The notes: generated by a model not told the origin, from the letters alone. DNA of 64,000 nt from Streptomyces hawaiiensis (GCF_004803895.1 NZ_CP021978.1:7192001-7256000); one strand, 5' to 3'; numbered from the stretch's first letter, positions 44,957 to 54,488 are shown. Numbers and translations: made by a program.

Positions 44957-46489
44957 CTAAGCGCGTGCGGGAGGCAGGTCGTAGCGGCTGACGGCCAGGT
45001 ACGTTTCCGGCGTGGCCGCTTCGAGGAGACCCTCGTCGTCCTCCAGGTCGAGCTTCGGCTCCTGGGGACGGCGCAGCAGGTCGCTCCAGTCGCTCGTCGC
45101 TCCCCGCTCGTAGGCGTCGCGGAGCAGGGGGCGCAGCCGTGGGCGGGCTTCCTCCTGCTGCTCGCGGAAGATCCGTCGCTGGGTGAGCCGTTGTACTTCC
45201 TGGGCTTCGTCGCTGAGCCCGTGGTCGAGGGCCGGCTGATCCTCGGCGCGCAGTCCCGGGGTGCGCTGGGCGATGGCCAGATCTTCTTCGTGGAGGCGTG
45301 CGCAGGCGGCGAACAGCTTTCTGGACATGCCGAGGTGGACCTCGGTTCCAGGGATGCGGCAGGTGAGGAAGTCGTCGAGCCCCCAGGAGCGGATCTGGGC
45401 GCGCAGGGTGTGCGACTCGATGTGGAGCGCCGCTCCGCGGGCGTCCGCCCGCATGGCGAGGGTGAGGTCGTCGTTTTCCAAGGGGGTGGTCAGTCCGGAA
45501 CGCCGGTGGCGGGAAGCGCGGTCGGCCGGTACCGGTACCGTGCGCAACTGAGAGGCGGGAGCGGAGCGCAGCGCCAGGTAAGCGAGCATCTGTGCACGGG
45601 CGGCGCCGATGAGCGCTTCGTCGCTGTCCCCGAGGTGGTCTTCGAGGTTGCCGGGGCCGACCGCTGCGTCGTCAGCGCCGGATCCGGCAGGCAGAAGGGG
45701 CGGCTCGCCGGAGCGCAGGTCATGGTCGATCGTGAGGAAGAGGTCGTCTCCGGGCCGCACGGACGCCCCGACCAGGACGATGCGGTGCTTGTAGGAGCCG
45801 AGAATCTTGCTGCCGGCCTCCAGTTGCACCCACCCCTTGCGGAGCTCGCCGACGCCGACACTGCCGCCCTTGGCCTCGATCAGCCAGTACATCTCTTCCG
45901 CCTCGTGCCGTCCCCACAGGTCGGGCAGCGTCCTCTTCGGGTCCTTGAACGTGCCGCTCAGGGCGGGGATGGGGCCGCCCAGTTCGAGGTGGTGAGTCTG
46001 TCCGAGGCTGAGCAGGGAGCGGCACGCCCACTCGGTCATCGTCATGCCCAGCCGGTAGGCGGCGGCGTTCTTCGCAGTGCGCTCGGTGCCGTGCTCGTAC
46101 ACCGGGTTCAGGGTCAGGCGCTGGCCCTTTGCGCCCGGTACGGGGTGCCGGGGTGTGACGGGGTGGGTGCCAAGGTAGGCGTACAGCGGGGAGACCCGGG
46201 CGACGAGTTCCCCGTGCGCGTACCGGGGCTGGTTCTGCAGGTGCGGGGTGACGTCGCGGCCGACCTCGGTGGCGGCCTTGATGATCTCCCGCCACGTGGT
46301 GGTCGGGGCGTACCAGCCATCGGTTGCCGGGAACCCGTCCGACGCGCTCCACGCCTCATGCTTCGCCGTGCGCCACTGCCTCTTGGGCTTGTTCGCGGGT
46401 CCGTTACGGAACAGGACCGGTACGTCGAAGCTGTCGGCGTAGGTGAGCGGCGGCTCGTCGACGATGTGTGCGGGGATCATGAGGATCAC
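44957..46489 (-). CDS. Uncharacterised protein with a possible nuclease-like core
   Basis: The 510-residue protein has no membrane helices. A central block (residues ~200-235) reads M-Y-W-L-I-E-A-K-G-G-S-V-G-V-G-E-L-R-K-G. The E-x-K after hydrophobic residues resembles the PD-(D/E)XK nuclease core, but a matching upstream aspartate was not pinned down. The C-terminal 120 residues are charged and helical. It follows 46632-47945 in the same direction, ~140 bases apart, so the pair may act together. Confidence 0.55.
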   Translation of the reverse strand: MILMIPAHIVDEPPLTYADSFDVPVLFRNGPANKPKRQWRTAKHEAWSASDGFPATDGWYAPTTTWREIIKAATEVGRDVTPHLQNQPRYAHGELVARVSPLYAYLGTHPVTPRHPVPGAKGQRLTLNPVYEHGTERTAKNAAAYRLGMTMTEWACRSLLSLGQTHHLELGGPIPALSGTFKDPKRTLPDLWGRHEAEEMYWLIEAKGGSVGVGELRKGWVQLEAGSKILGSYKHRIVLVGASVRPGDDLFLTIDHDLRSGEPPLLPAGSGADDAAVGPGNLEDHLGDSDEALIGAARAQMLAYLALRSAPASQLRTVPVPADRASRHRRSGLTTPLENDDLTLAMRADARGAALHIESHTLRAQIRSWGLDDFLTCRIPGTEVHLGMSRKLFAACARLHEEDLAIAQRTPGLRAEDQPALDHGLSDEAQEVQRLTQRRIFREQQEEARPRLRPLLRDAYERGATSDWSDLLRRPQEPKLDLEDDEGLLEAATPETYLAVSRYDLPPARA

Positions 46490-46631
46490 TGTGGCACGGG
46501 TCTGGACCCTTCCGAATGCCGGGCAGCGGGCCGCCGATCTGCTTGACTCCCGTCGTCATGGCGCAGTCGCGGCCATGTCCGATGGCGACGGGTGTTGTTG
46601 GCCTGCCACCCGCCTCACCGCGATGCGCCGC

Positions 46632-47945
46632 TCACGGTCGGTCGGGCCAGAAGGTCGACGAAGGCAGCCGGACGGAGGGCAGCTGTACCGCCCGGATCGG
46701 TCCGAGGGCGGCTGCTGCAGCGCGAAGGGCTTCGTCGTAGGAGCCGAAACCAAGGACCTCAGCAGAACAGGCAGAACAGTCACTGGGGCGGCGGGCATGA
46801 CCGGCGCTGCGATCCGCGGAGCCTCGGACGTGCGTGAAGGCGTCGTCGGGAAAGTCGGCCCGAACGGCATGCCAGATCCCGACGCGTTCGTTGTCGGGCA
46901 GCCCGGCCGCCACCGCCGGCCGCATCGGCGGCAGCAGGCGTTCGTGGTCCTGGACGAGGAACACCCGGTCGGTGAAGTCGACGCTGTCCCCCTCGGGGCG
47001 CTCCTGCTCCAGCCACGCCCGGGCCTGCTCCCGGGTGCCCGGCCCCCACAGGTAATCCGTCGGGAACCGTGTGGTCTCGTAGCGGGTGTCGTACTCCGCC
47101 CAGTGAGCGTCATCCCAGCGGCTGCCCGGGACGAAGGGGATGGCCCGCACCACGACGTGCTGGTACTCGTCGTCCTCCTGATCTTCCACGGGGTCGGGGA
47201 CGGTGAGAGCATCGGCGGGCTCCATCCGCGTCCGCCCGGACCCGTTCCAGCTCAGCACGGCGATCTCCCGGCGCAGAGGGGCCGGGTACAGGCGCCCATT
47301 GGGAGTGGCCTGCCCCCACAGCTGGTTGATCAGCTCCGCCAGATCCCGCACCGTTCGGGCCGCCCCGACGGGGGTGTCGACATGGTGGCCGGAGGGATGG
47401 GCGACGTAGTTACGCAGCTTGGCAAGCGCGTCCTCGACCGCGCGGCTGCGCCGCCCGCGAAGCAGACCCGCCGCACGCGCCCACAGACGGAGCCCGTGCA
47501 GCATCCCGTTGAAGTCGATGGCGTGGGTGGCTACGACCAGCTTCGCGTGTTGTCGCGCCATCCTGTCCGCGCACTTCTTGACGTCGTCGTACGACGAGAC
47601 GGTGTAGCAGACGTCCGGGGCCTGGGTGGGGCGGAAGGTGATGGTGCCGGCGCACCACTCCATGAAGCGGTCGCGCAACGCCTGTTCGTAGATGAGGAGC
47701 GCCTGGTCGCCGACCATGGTGTACACGTCGTAGCACAGCACGCCGTAGGCGAAGACGGTGCGCAGCCGCTCGAAGGAGTCGCGTGTTCCAGCCGCGACAC
47801 TCTTCGCCAGGTCGCAGTCGGCGATCTGCCGCTGCTGGAACTCCGCAGCGTCCTCGGGCTTCATACGGCCGCCGAGCCCATAGGGGTTGAACGCCAGCGA
47901 CAGATCGTCCGCGGCGCGCAAATCCTCAAGGGGCCGGATCTCCAC
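46632..47945 (-). CDS. Uncharacterised 437-residue protein
   Basis: GTG 47945 has GAGGAG 7 bases upstream and is preferred to an in-frame start at 48005. The first half is helical with a HEPN-like feel: R-D-R-F-M-E-W-C, V-E-D-A-L-A-K-L-R-N-Y-V-A-H-P-S-G-H-H. The R-N-Y-V-A-H resembles the R-x4-6-H of HEPN ribonucleases and apoptosis-type proteins. That match is tentative. It is the first gene of a possible pair with 44957-46489. Confidence 0.55.
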   Translation of the reverse strand: MEIRPLEDLRAADDLSLAFNPYGLGGRMKPEDAAEFQQRQIADCDLAKSVAAGTRDSFERLRTVFAYGVLCYDVYTMVGDQALLIYEQALRDRFMEWCAGTITFRPTQAPDVCYTVSSYDDVKKCADRMARQHAKLVVATHAIDFNGMLHGLRLWARAAGLLRGRRSRAVEDALAKLRNYVAHPSGHHVDTPVGAARTVRDLAELINQLWGQATPNGRLYPAPLRREIAVLSWNGSGRTRMEPADALTVPDPVEDQEDDEYQHVVVRAIPFVPGSRWDDAHWAEYDTRYETTRFPTDYLWGPGTREQARAWLEQERPEGDSVDFTDRVFLVQDHERLLPPMRPAVAAGLPDNERVGIWHAVRADFPDDAFTHVRGSADRSAGHARRPSDCSACSAEVLGFGSYDEALRAAAAALGPIRAVQLPSVRLPSSTFWPDRP

Positions 47946-48169
47946 GTACTTCTCCTCACGATGGGAAACGGGCCAGCATGCACCCATAGGCCCCCAGTCG
48001 GCCACCCGTTTCCCGTGGGGTGACTTCGTGAGTTCGACGCGAAGTGACTTGGAATAGCAGTTCGCCGGGGGCAGACAGGAAAGATCGCGGAAAGGCTGGC
48101 CAACGCGGGCGAGAGCATGTCAACGTAGACGACCTTGCAAGAAACACCAGGTCAGAGAGGTGATTGCCT

Positions 48170-48523
48170 GTGGCCGTAGCGCCAGTGGCCCCCGGTTTCT
48201 CCACCACCGTCGAAGCCCTGCGGCTGCGCGAGTGGCAGCTCGGCCCCGGCCAGCCCACGCTCGTCATGGACCAGTTCTCCGCAGAGGACTTCCACCTGAT
48301 TGTGGACGACCGCGCTGACGTGCACGTCAGCTCGAAGGACGGCCGTTTCTACCTTGGCTGGTTCCCGCTCGGTCGCCCCGGCACCGACGGCGAGGGATGG
48401 AGGATCGCCGTCACCGGCACGGCCCAGGTGCCCGGCTACCACCTGTCGTTCGACACCGAGACGCCGGCCGACATCGTCGCCGCCGCCGTGGCGTGCGTGC
48501 TGGAGACCTCGCGTCGCGTATGA
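48170..48523 (+). CDS. DUF317-like protein
   Basis: This 117-residue protein has features common in Streptomyces DUF317 proteins: A-D-V-H-V-S-S-K-D-G-R-F-Y-L-G-W-F, W-R-I-A-V-T-G, and T-P-A-D-I-V-A-A-A-V-A. AGAGAGG lies 9 bases before GTG 48170. These proteins are frequent on Streptomyces plasmids and integrative elements, with unknown function. It heads a three-gene plus-strand set. Confidence 0.75.
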   Translation: MAVAPVAPGFSTTVEALRLREWQLGPGQPTLVMDQFSAEDFHLIVDDRADVHVSSKDGRFYLGWFPLGRPGTDGEGWRIAVTGTAQVPGYHLSFDTETPADIVAAAVACVLETSRRV

Positions 48524-48626
48524 CCGTGTAGAGCCCACTGGTAGCCCTCACTCGGAAGACTGGCTTACTGCTGGCCTCCGGCCCGTTCCGTTGCTCCCCG
48601 TTTCCCCTCACCCCAGGAGGCTGTTC

Positions 48627-48917
48627 GTGACGTCCCCGGAGATGACCGTCGGTGATCTCATCGACCTGCTGTCCGCCTGCGACCGGAGTGCTCCGGTCCG
48701 CCAGGCCATGAACCCCTTCTTTCCGATGGCACACCGCCTGGCGCAGGTCGTGCAGTCCGTGGACGAGACCGGCCGGACCGTCGTCTACCTCGCCGAAGGG
48801 CGGGACGAGGACGCACAACTCGGCCATCTGCCGTCCGAGGTCGCCGTCGACCTGACGTGGCAGGGCCCCGTCCAGGCACCCCCGCGCCGCCCCCGCCGCC
48901 GTGCCGGCGGCAACTAG
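48627..48917 (+). CDS. Small conserved actinobacterial protein
   Basis: This 96-residue protein starts at GTG 48627 with CAGGAGG 6 bases upstream. The ordered part (V-G-D-L-I-D-L-L-S-A-C-D-R-S-A-P-V-R-Q-A) is followed by a basic tail (P-P-R-R-P-R-R-R-A-G-G-N). It lies between two DUF317-like genes and is likely co-transcribed with them. Function unknown. Confidence 0.65.
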   Translation: MTSPEMTVGDLIDLLSACDRSAPVRQAMNPFFPMAHRLAQVVQSVDETGRTVVYLAEGRDEDAQLGHLPSEVAVDLTWQGPVQAPPRRPRRRAGGN

Positions 48918-48932
48918 ACCCGCACTGAGCCC

Positions 48933-49754
48933 TTGGAGGCGCCCCTGTACCCCGACTTCCCGCTCGACTCGTCCACTCCGCGCGGCGGCCAGCCCGCGTT
49001 CTGGGTCGGGCCCCGGCATCTGGCCGGCGACGATGGGCGCCTCTACGACGCCGTCGCCGACACGCTCTCCGGCCTGGGCTGGACGAGCCTGACGATCGTC
49101 CGCGGACGGTACGAGCCGGATGAAGCAGCGGAGGACCGCCAGGTCCTGCGCAGCACCGTCCTGCACATCAGCCCCGACGCCCTCCGCTGGGCGCAGTGGA
49201 GTCTGCCGGACGAGCCGTTCCACCTGGGCGACCTACCGATCGCCTGGCAGATCTCGGCCCGCACGGACACGAGCAGCCCGATCGCGTCGTGGTCGGCCTA
49301 CTTCACCCCCGACGCCCCCGGCGAGGCCGTGGCCGACTTCCTTGTCGCGCTCGACGCCCGCGACCAACCCGCCGCGCCGCTCGCCGGCCCCGAGCTGGTC
49401 CTCGACGCCGTCGCAGCACACGGCTGGCTCCGCGACATTGACCAGCCGCAGGCGGCGGCAACGGACCCGACGTTCACCTCGCACGTCAGCCTTGGCGAGG
49501 TGCCGCCCCTCATCCAGGACGCCGACCCGCGCGCCCTGACCATCGAGGCCGACGAGGCGGGACCGGCCGGATGGCAGGCATGGGCCGAGCCCGCGCTCGG
49601 CGCCCCCTGCCTGTGGGCGGCCTCCTTCGGGGCCAGCGTCCCGCACGACCTCGTGGCTGCCTTCGCCGCATCCCTCAGCTCGACCGCACCGGTCCTGCGC
49701 CGAGTGCTGCCCGAGGCAACCCAGGAGCGCCTCCTGCGCGCGCCGGCCATCTAA
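48933..49754 (+). CDS. DUF317 protein (two-repeat length)
   Basis: The protein has ~270 residues with F-W-V-G-P-R-H-L-A-G-D-D, W-S-A-Y-F-T-P-D-A-P-G-E-A-V-A-D-F, and a second similar half. This is the full-length DUF317 form. The start is unclear. TTG 48933 lies inside the ribosome-binding-like GGAGG, and a CTG at 48945 is better spaced from it. It is the last gene of the set. A hairpin follows at 49783. Confidence 0.75.
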   Translation: MEAPLYPDFPLDSSTPRGGQPAFWVGPRHLAGDDGRLYDAVADTLSGLGWTSLTIVRGRYEPDEAAEDRQVLRSTVLHISPDALRWAQWSLPDEPFHLGDLPIAWQISARTDTSSPIASWSAYFTPDAPGEAVADFLVALDARDQPAAPLAGPELVLDAVAAHGWLRDIDQPQAAATDPTFTSHVSLGEVPPLIQDADPRALTIEADEAGPAGWQAWAEPALGAPCLWAASFGASVPHDLVAAFAASLSSTAPVLRRVLPEATQERLLRAPAI

Positions 49755-49782
49755 CGTCCCGCTCAACTCCCAACGCACGCAG

Positions 49783-49813
49783 CCCGGCTCCTCCCCAGGT
49801 GGAGGGCGCCGGG
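49783..49813 (+). terminator. Hairpin terminator after the DUF317 genes
   Basis: CCCGGC...TCCTCC pairs with GGAGG...GCCGGG around CCAGG, 29 bases after the DUF317 stop. The stem is interrupted but GC-rich. Confidence 0.55.
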
Positions 49814-49895
49814 TTCCTTGCTTCCCGGGCTGTCCGAGCCTGGGGCCTGGCCAAGCTGCCCGCGCCGCTCAGCGGGTCGGCCAGTAACGCGCTGC

Positions 49896-49923
49896 TGCCC
49901 CCGACCCATGGTGGTCGGGGGCA
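49896..49923 (-). terminator. Hairpin terminator for the lipoprotein gene
   Basis: TGCCCCCGACC and GGTCGGGGGCA form a perfect 11-bp stem with a 6-base loop, 21 bases beyond the lipoprotein stop. It serves the minus-strand transcript. Confidence 0.7.
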
Positions 49924-49943
49924 GGAGCTGGGTGGTGGAGGGG

Positions 49944-50627
49944 CTAGCTCGTTGTCGTGGCCTTGGCGAGCGCCTTGTCGAGGTGGCGGTCGACGAGGGC
50001 CGGGGAGCCGGAGACGATCAGCAGCAGACTGCCGTCGCGGATCGCGGTCTGCTTGACCACGGTGCTCTTTCCTCCGGTGGAGAACGTCAGGAGCTGGCTC
50101 CACTGCTCGTCACCGAGGTTGCGGGGCGCGGGCAGCTTCTGCGAGGCCATGTCGACCGGGGTGCCGCCCGCGACGACCTGGTACGTGGGGCATCCCGTCA
50201 TGGCGTCGAAGATCCGGCCGATGCTGTCAGACAGCTTGTCCGCACTGTCGCTGTACAGCTCCTCGGCGACCTCGGAGCTGCTGCCGTCGTAGGTGAAGGC
50301 GGCCTTCGCTTTGTGCGGGAAGGTGAGAGTGCCGCCGGTCGCCGCGTCACCGCCCAGCTCGCTCAGGGCGGGGCAGCCGATGACCGTGACGTCGTCGTGC
50401 TGAGTGGGGCGCTCCTGCTTGCGCAGGTAGCTGCTGCCGAGGTCGCTCTGGTCGAGCAGACGCGTCTGCAGCGTGGCCGACTTGAGCGGGGCAGCCTGCT
50501 GCGCGGCGTCTGCCGGTTTCCCGGTGCGGGTGGAGGTGTCGGTGCCGGCGGTGTCGGTGGAGCAGGCGGGCACGGCGAGGAGGGCGGCGGTGATGCCGAG
50601 GGCGGTGCTGGCGACGCGAACGCGCAT
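49944..50627 (-). CDS. Secreted lipoprotein
   Basis: The 227-residue protein has a lipoprotein signal peptide with the lipobox L-A-V-P-A-C at the cleavage site (Cys ~22) and a following S/T-rich stretch. The mature domain has paired cysteines (I-G-C-P-A, T-G-C-P-T). Together with the Q-S-D-L-G-S-S-Y and F-T-Y-D-G-S blocks they resemble PknH-type extracellular sensor domains. It is anchored to the outer face of the membrane. No operon partner; role unknown. Confidence 0.75.
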   Translation of the reverse strand: MRVRVASTALGITAALLAVPACSTDTAGTDTSTRTGKPADAAQQAAPLKSATLQTRLLDQSDLGSSYLRKQERPTQHDDVTVIGCPALSELGGDAATGGTLTFPHKAKAAFTYDGSSSEVAEELYSDSADKLSDSIGRIFDAMTGCPTYQVVAGGTPVDMASQKLPAPRNLGDEQWSQLLTFSTGGKSTVVKQTAIRDGSLLLIVSGSPALVDRHLDKALAKATTTS

Positions 50628-50706
50628 GACGGAACTGACCCCTTGGTGCTAGGCGACGGGTGGTCAGTGCGGGCCCGCGGGCCCGGTGGGGTCGTAGGAG
50701 TGGAGG

Positions 50707-51150
50707 TCAGTGTCCGAGGTGGCGCAGGCAGTCCTCGAACGTGGCGTGCGTCGCGTCCGCCGGCCCGGAGTTCCGGTTGAACCAGGCGGTGTTGAGGCGG
50801 GTCTCCTGCTGCTGGTGGCCGACTCGGCAGCGCAGCCAGATCTGGTCGCGCGTGGAAAGGATGAGCCAGTCTCGGTATGCGCCACACTCGGAGCAGGCGA
50901 CCATCTCACCGTCGAGGACGAGCGGCTGCTTCCACGGCATCATCTTGCCGTCGAGCTGGTCGTGGCTTGGTACCCGCAGCTCCGGCGGAAGGAAGTCGTC
51001 CACCACGGCGGTCGGCTCGGTGCGCTCCGGCTCGGCCGGCGGTAGCCCGAACCCGGGCGGGACCTGGTTCTGCAGCCGCGCATGCAGCTCGGCGAACTGT
51101 CGCTGCGCCTCGCTCGGCTCCTTGGCCCGGCGGCGTATCCGGTGAAACAC
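50707..51150 (-). CDS. Hypothetical protein with CxxC zinc-like motif
   Basis: This 147-residue protein starts at GTG 51150, with AAAGGAGG 8-9 bases upstream. Basic N-terminus, then a proline-rich region. The later domain has V-A-C-S-E-C-G-A-Y-R-D-W and R-C-R-V-G-H, so Cys/His zinc binding is possible. The gene type is common on Streptomyces mobile DNA. It is separated from the lipoprotein gene by ~80 bases. Confidence 0.6.
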   Translation of the reverse strand: MFHRIRRRAKEPSEAQRQFAELHARLQNQVPPGFGLPPAEPERTEPTAVVDDFLPPELRVPSHDQLDGKMMPWKQPLVLDGEMVACSECGAYRDWLILSTRDQIWLRCRVGHQQQETRLNTAWFNRNSGPADATHATFEDCLRHLGH

Positions 51151-51336
51151 CCTGGCGTCCTCCTTTGCCTCGTCCTACTCGCTTCATGATCGTGCCCTAC
51201 GCCCCTGGCGGTTTCAATTCACAAAGATCACAGTCAGTTTTGGGCCGGTCGCAAGGTGATTCATCGCTTCCCGGGGCCGGGGCCCGCTCTGTGCGAGGTG
51301 CTTCCAGCGAGCGAGGACCGTCTACCGTGGCATGCC

Positions 51337-52152
51337 ATGACTGTCCTCATCGTCGGCGGCAGCGGGTTCCTGGGCACCGAGTTGGTCCGCCAGGCATCTG
51401 CCGCCGGGCATCTCACCGCCGCGACCTTTGCGACCAGGCCGGTCAGCAGTCCGGAGGCCACTTGGTACGACCTGGACCTGCGGGACGGCGATCGCGTCGA
51501 GGAGGTCGTCTCCTCGCTCGCCCCCTGCATGGTCATCAACGCGAGTAGCGGCAGCGCCGATTGGGCAGCCACAGCCGAAGGTTCCGTGCGCCTGGCGATG
51601 ACCGCGGCGAAGCACAACTGCCGTCTCGTTCACGTAAGCAGTGACGCCGTGTTTTCCGGCACGCGCGCCCACTACGACGAATCCTGCCTCCCCGATCCCG
51701 TAACCCCGTACGGCGCAGCGAAGGCCGCGGCGGAGACCGGCATCCGGCTGCTGGCCCCGGACGCCGCCATTGCCCGTACCTCACTGATCATCGGCGGCAT
51801 CCAGTCCGAGCACGTACGCCTTGTGCACGACCTCGCGACCGATTCCCGAGCGGGATCCCTGTTCACTGACGACATCCGCTGCCCCGTTCATGTCGGTGAC
51901 CTGGCCGCCGCCCTGCTGGAGCTGGCCTCCACCGACGCGCGCGGCATCCACCACCTTGCAGGTCCCGACGCCGTGAGTCGTCACGCCCTTGGTGTTCTCA
52001 TCGCCCACCGCGACGGGCTCGACGCTTCCCGTCTACCGAAGGGCCTCCGGGCAGCCACCGCGCTTCCCGGCGCACTCGACGTCCGGCTCGACAGCCGCGC
52101 AACCCAGGCCAAGCTGCGTACCAGATTGCGCGGCGTCCGTGAGTTCCTCTGA
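51337..52152 (+). CDS. RmlD-like NAD(P)-dependent sugar reductase/epimerase
   Basis: This is a 271-residue extended SDR with the Rossmann G-G-S-G-F-L-G-T motif at residues 7-14. It has the catalytic Y-x3-K in P-Y-G-A-A-K, and V-H-V-S-S-D-A-V-F-S-G, characteristic of dTDP-4-dehydrorhamnose reductases. The sugar substrate is unknown. ATG 51337 matches the family start. It stands alone, converging on the relaxase gene. Confidence 0.85.
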   Translation: MTVLIVGGSGFLGTELVRQASAAGHLTAATFATRPVSSPEATWYDLDLRDGDRVEEVVSSLAPCMVINASSGSADWAATAEGSVRLAMTAAKHNCRLVHVSSDAVFSGTRAHYDESCLPDPVTPYGAAKAAAETGIRLLAPDAAIARTSLIIGGIQSEHVRLVHDLATDSRAGSLFTDDIRCPVHVGDLAAALLELASTDARGIHHLAGPDAVSRHALGVLIAHRDGLDASRLPKGLRAATALPGALDVRLDSRATQAKLRTRLRGVREFL

Positions 52153-52182
52153 CATACAAGCGCCGTCGCACCTGCGCGAGGC

Positions 52183-53910
52183 TCATCGTGTATTGCCCGG
52201 CGCCTCTTCACCGAAGCGGCGGCCAGAGGCGGTGGTGCGAGCCGATGCCGGGCGCACGGTCGTCGGGCTCTTTTTCGTGTTGTTCTCCGGTATCCCGGTA
52301 GCGTCGGCTGGCAGATCGGCCAGGCGACGAAGTCGCCACACCAGGACGTCGCTGACCGAGTCCGCGGTGTCGAGTTCGCGGCGCTCAACTGCTTGGGACA
52401 GGAGGTCCGCTGGGTCGTGGCCGGCGGCCTCGGCGTCGGTGATGGTGGCGGCCAGGGCGTACCAAGCGGGTTCGGTAAGGATCCGCTCAGCCAGCCCCGG
52501 CAGCGCCTCGCGCAGCAGTACCGTCTGCCGCTGAAACACCGGCCGGCTCAGACGCCGGCCTCGCTGGTAGAGCACGCCGAGGGGCTGGGCGGCGGCATCC
52601 TCGTAGGCGGAGCGCAGGTGCTCGGCGGCCTGACGCGCAGCAGCGACCTGCTGTGCGTGGCCCTTCTTTGCGTGCCAGTGCGCGGCGGCGATGATGAGGA
52701 AGAACAGCATGTCGATGGCCATCGCGGTGCTCGCACCATCCTCGCCTCGGCCGAGCGCAGGACCGCCGTGGACGAGGTCGCGGGCGGCCTGCCGTAGAGC
52801 GCGGTCGTGCCCACGCTCGGCACGTACGTGGGATCGGGAGGCCCGCTCGAACGCGAAGGCAGCATCCCGCAGTTCGCGGCGGGTGTGTGCAGCGGACGTC
52901 TTCGCGAGGGCATCCAAGACCTCGCCAGCCGAAGAGATGTAGGCGGCGGCGACCGCGTCGTCACCGTGCTCGATGACCGTGATCGCGGACCAGGCGGCCG
53001 ACGCTGCCCGCCGACGTGCGGCAGACGGGTTGGTCGGAGCGGCGCGGCCGGGAGCACCCGTCGATGATGTCTGGTCGGCGGACCAGCGCTCGCGGATCCG
53101 CGGCAGGGACAGGTCCGGGGCCAGGCGCACTCCGGGATAGAACACGGGCTCGCCGTCCTTGTTGCGGTCGTCCGGCAGAGCCACCTTGTATCCGAGCAGG
53201 TCGCCAGAGGGAGCCTCGCGCTTACGGATCAGGAGGCCGGCGGCGGCGAGGCGGTCGAAGAACTCCGTCTCGTTTCGGGCGCCGGTCACGGCTCCGCGTA
53301 CGGTCTCACGCAGCTCTTCCCGCGCGGTGCGCTCGCGGCCCTGGCGCTGGGCCTTGTGGCGCTCGGCGCTGGTGGGGCGCTTCGCTGCGGTGCCATCACC
53401 CTTGTTGAGGCGACGCAGACCCAGCTCCGCTTCGAGGGCTCGGGCCTGAGCCTGCACCCGGTTGGCGTCGTTGGCGAGGTCGGGTTTGTACCCGTCTTCG
53501 CGGACGAGGGTGGCGACGATGTGGATGTGGTCGTCGGCATGCCGGACGGCCACCCACCGGCAGCCCGCTCCCGCCTCGGGGTCGTCGATGCCGGCGGCAG
53601 CGACCATGCGGCGTGCCACGTCGCCCCATTCCTCGCCCGTGAGGATCCGGTCCTCGCCGGCGTTGCGGACGGAGAGGTGCCACACATGCCTCTTGGGCCG
53701 TTGTGACTGGTCGATGTTGTCGACGGGCTGGTCCAGGAGCTGCTGGAGCTGCTTGAGGGTTGCGGTGGCGTCGCGGCCGGGGTCGGGAGCATTGTGGTCC
53801 CAGGAAGCGACGAGGTGGGGGTCAGTGTGCTCCTCGTACTTGCCTGGTCCGTAGAGGTAGTACAGGAGGCCAATGGTGCGCTGTCCGCGCTTCTGGATCC
53901 GGGGAACCAT
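52183..53910 (-). CDS. Relaxase/mobilization nuclease
   Basis: The 575-residue relaxase has its N-terminal domain at ~1-190. The metal-binding histidines are in R-H-A-D-D-H-I-H-I-V and an earlier H in H-V-W-H-L-S-V. The likely catalytic tyrosine lies in the first segment (L-L-Y-Y-L-Y-G). Relaxases nick oriT and pilot plasmid DNA. The C-terminal half is helical and basic. A MobC-like gene lies upstream in the same direction. Streptomyces circular plasmids usually transfer with a TraB pump and no relaxase. A relaxase therefore points to a linear-plasmid-like or mobilisable element. Start ATG 53910 with AAGGA. Confidence 0.88.
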   Translation of the reverse strand: MVPRIQKRGQRTIGLLYYLYGPGKYEEHTDPHLVASWDHNAPDPGRDATATLKQLQQLLDQPVDNIDQSQRPKRHVWHLSVRNAGEDRILTGEEWGDVARRMVAAAGIDDPEAGAGCRWVAVRHADDHIHIVATLVREDGYKPDLANDANRVQAQARALEAELGLRRLNKGDGTAAKRPTSAERHKAQRQGRERTAREELRETVRGAVTGARNETEFFDRLAAAGLLIRKREAPSGDLLGYKVALPDDRNKDGEPVFYPGVRLAPDLSLPRIRERWSADQTSSTGAPGRAAPTNPSAARRRAASAAWSAITVIEHGDDAVAAAYISSAGEVLDALAKTSAAHTRRELRDAAFAFERASRSHVRAERGHDRALRQAARDLVHGGPALGRGEDGASTAMAIDMLFFLIIAAAHWHAKKGHAQQVAAARQAAEHLRSAYEDAAAQPLGVLYQRGRRLSRPVFQRQTVLLREALPGLAERILTEPAWYALAATITDAEAAGHDPADLLSQAVERRELDTADSVSDVLVWRLRRLADLPADATGIPENNTKKSPTTVRPASARTTASGRRFGEEAPGNTR

Positions 53911-53993
53911 GGTGCTGTCCTTGACGATTGATCAACTGGGATGGGGCGTGGGAAGGGGGCGTTCCACGTGCGCTGGGCGGGAAGTGCTCACGG

Positions 53994-54479
53994 ATGAGCT
54001 GGGTATCGCCGCTGTCCGCGCTGCTGGGAGTTCTGCTGGGTGCTGGTGCGACGGCGCTGGGGGACCGGCGGCGTTGGCGTCGGGAGTCGGTCACGCGCCT
54101 GCTGGAGCTGCGTACGGAGCTGTACGCCGAGTACCTGGTCGCGATGGAGGACACGGGAAGAGACCTCCTGCGCGTGTTGCGGACCACGGCGGGTGAGGAA
54201 CGCGAGACGGCGGCCGAGGTGGCGTTCGCCGACTTCAACCTCGGCGGCACTCGGCAGCGGATCCACGTTCTGGCTCCACTCGACGTCGTCCGGGCAGCCG
54301 ACGAGATCTTCCGTGCTCTGCGACGTGCTCGTGACTACGTCGCAGCTGCGGATCCGCAGGACACCCCAGGGCTCCTCGCTATGAAGGATGAGGTCGGAAG
54401 CCTGCGCGACCGGTTCCAGGATGCTGTCCGGCATGACGTACGCGGGCTGCTGTCTGGCAGCGCCTCGTGGTCTGCCTGA
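53994..54479 (+). CDS. Small membrane protein between the mobilization genes
   Basis: The protein has 161 residues from ATG 53994. One N-terminal membrane helix (L-S-A-L-L-G-V-L-L-G-A-G-A-T-A-L) is followed by a basic helical cytoplasmic domain (L-E-L-R-T-E-L-Y-A-E-Y). It lies on the strand opposite to the relaxase operon, between the relaxase gene and mobC. Similar small proteins appear in actinobacterial mobile DNA. Function unknown. Confidence 0.6.
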   Translation: MSWVSPLSALLGVLLGAGATALGDRRRWRRESVTRLLELRTELYAEYLVAMEDTGRDLLRVLRTTAGEERETAAEVAFADFNLGGTRQRIHVLAPLDVVRAADEIFRALRRARDYVAAADPQDTPGLLAMKDEVGSLRDRFQDAVRHDVRGLLSGSASWSA

Positions 54480-54488
54480 GCCGCCCGG

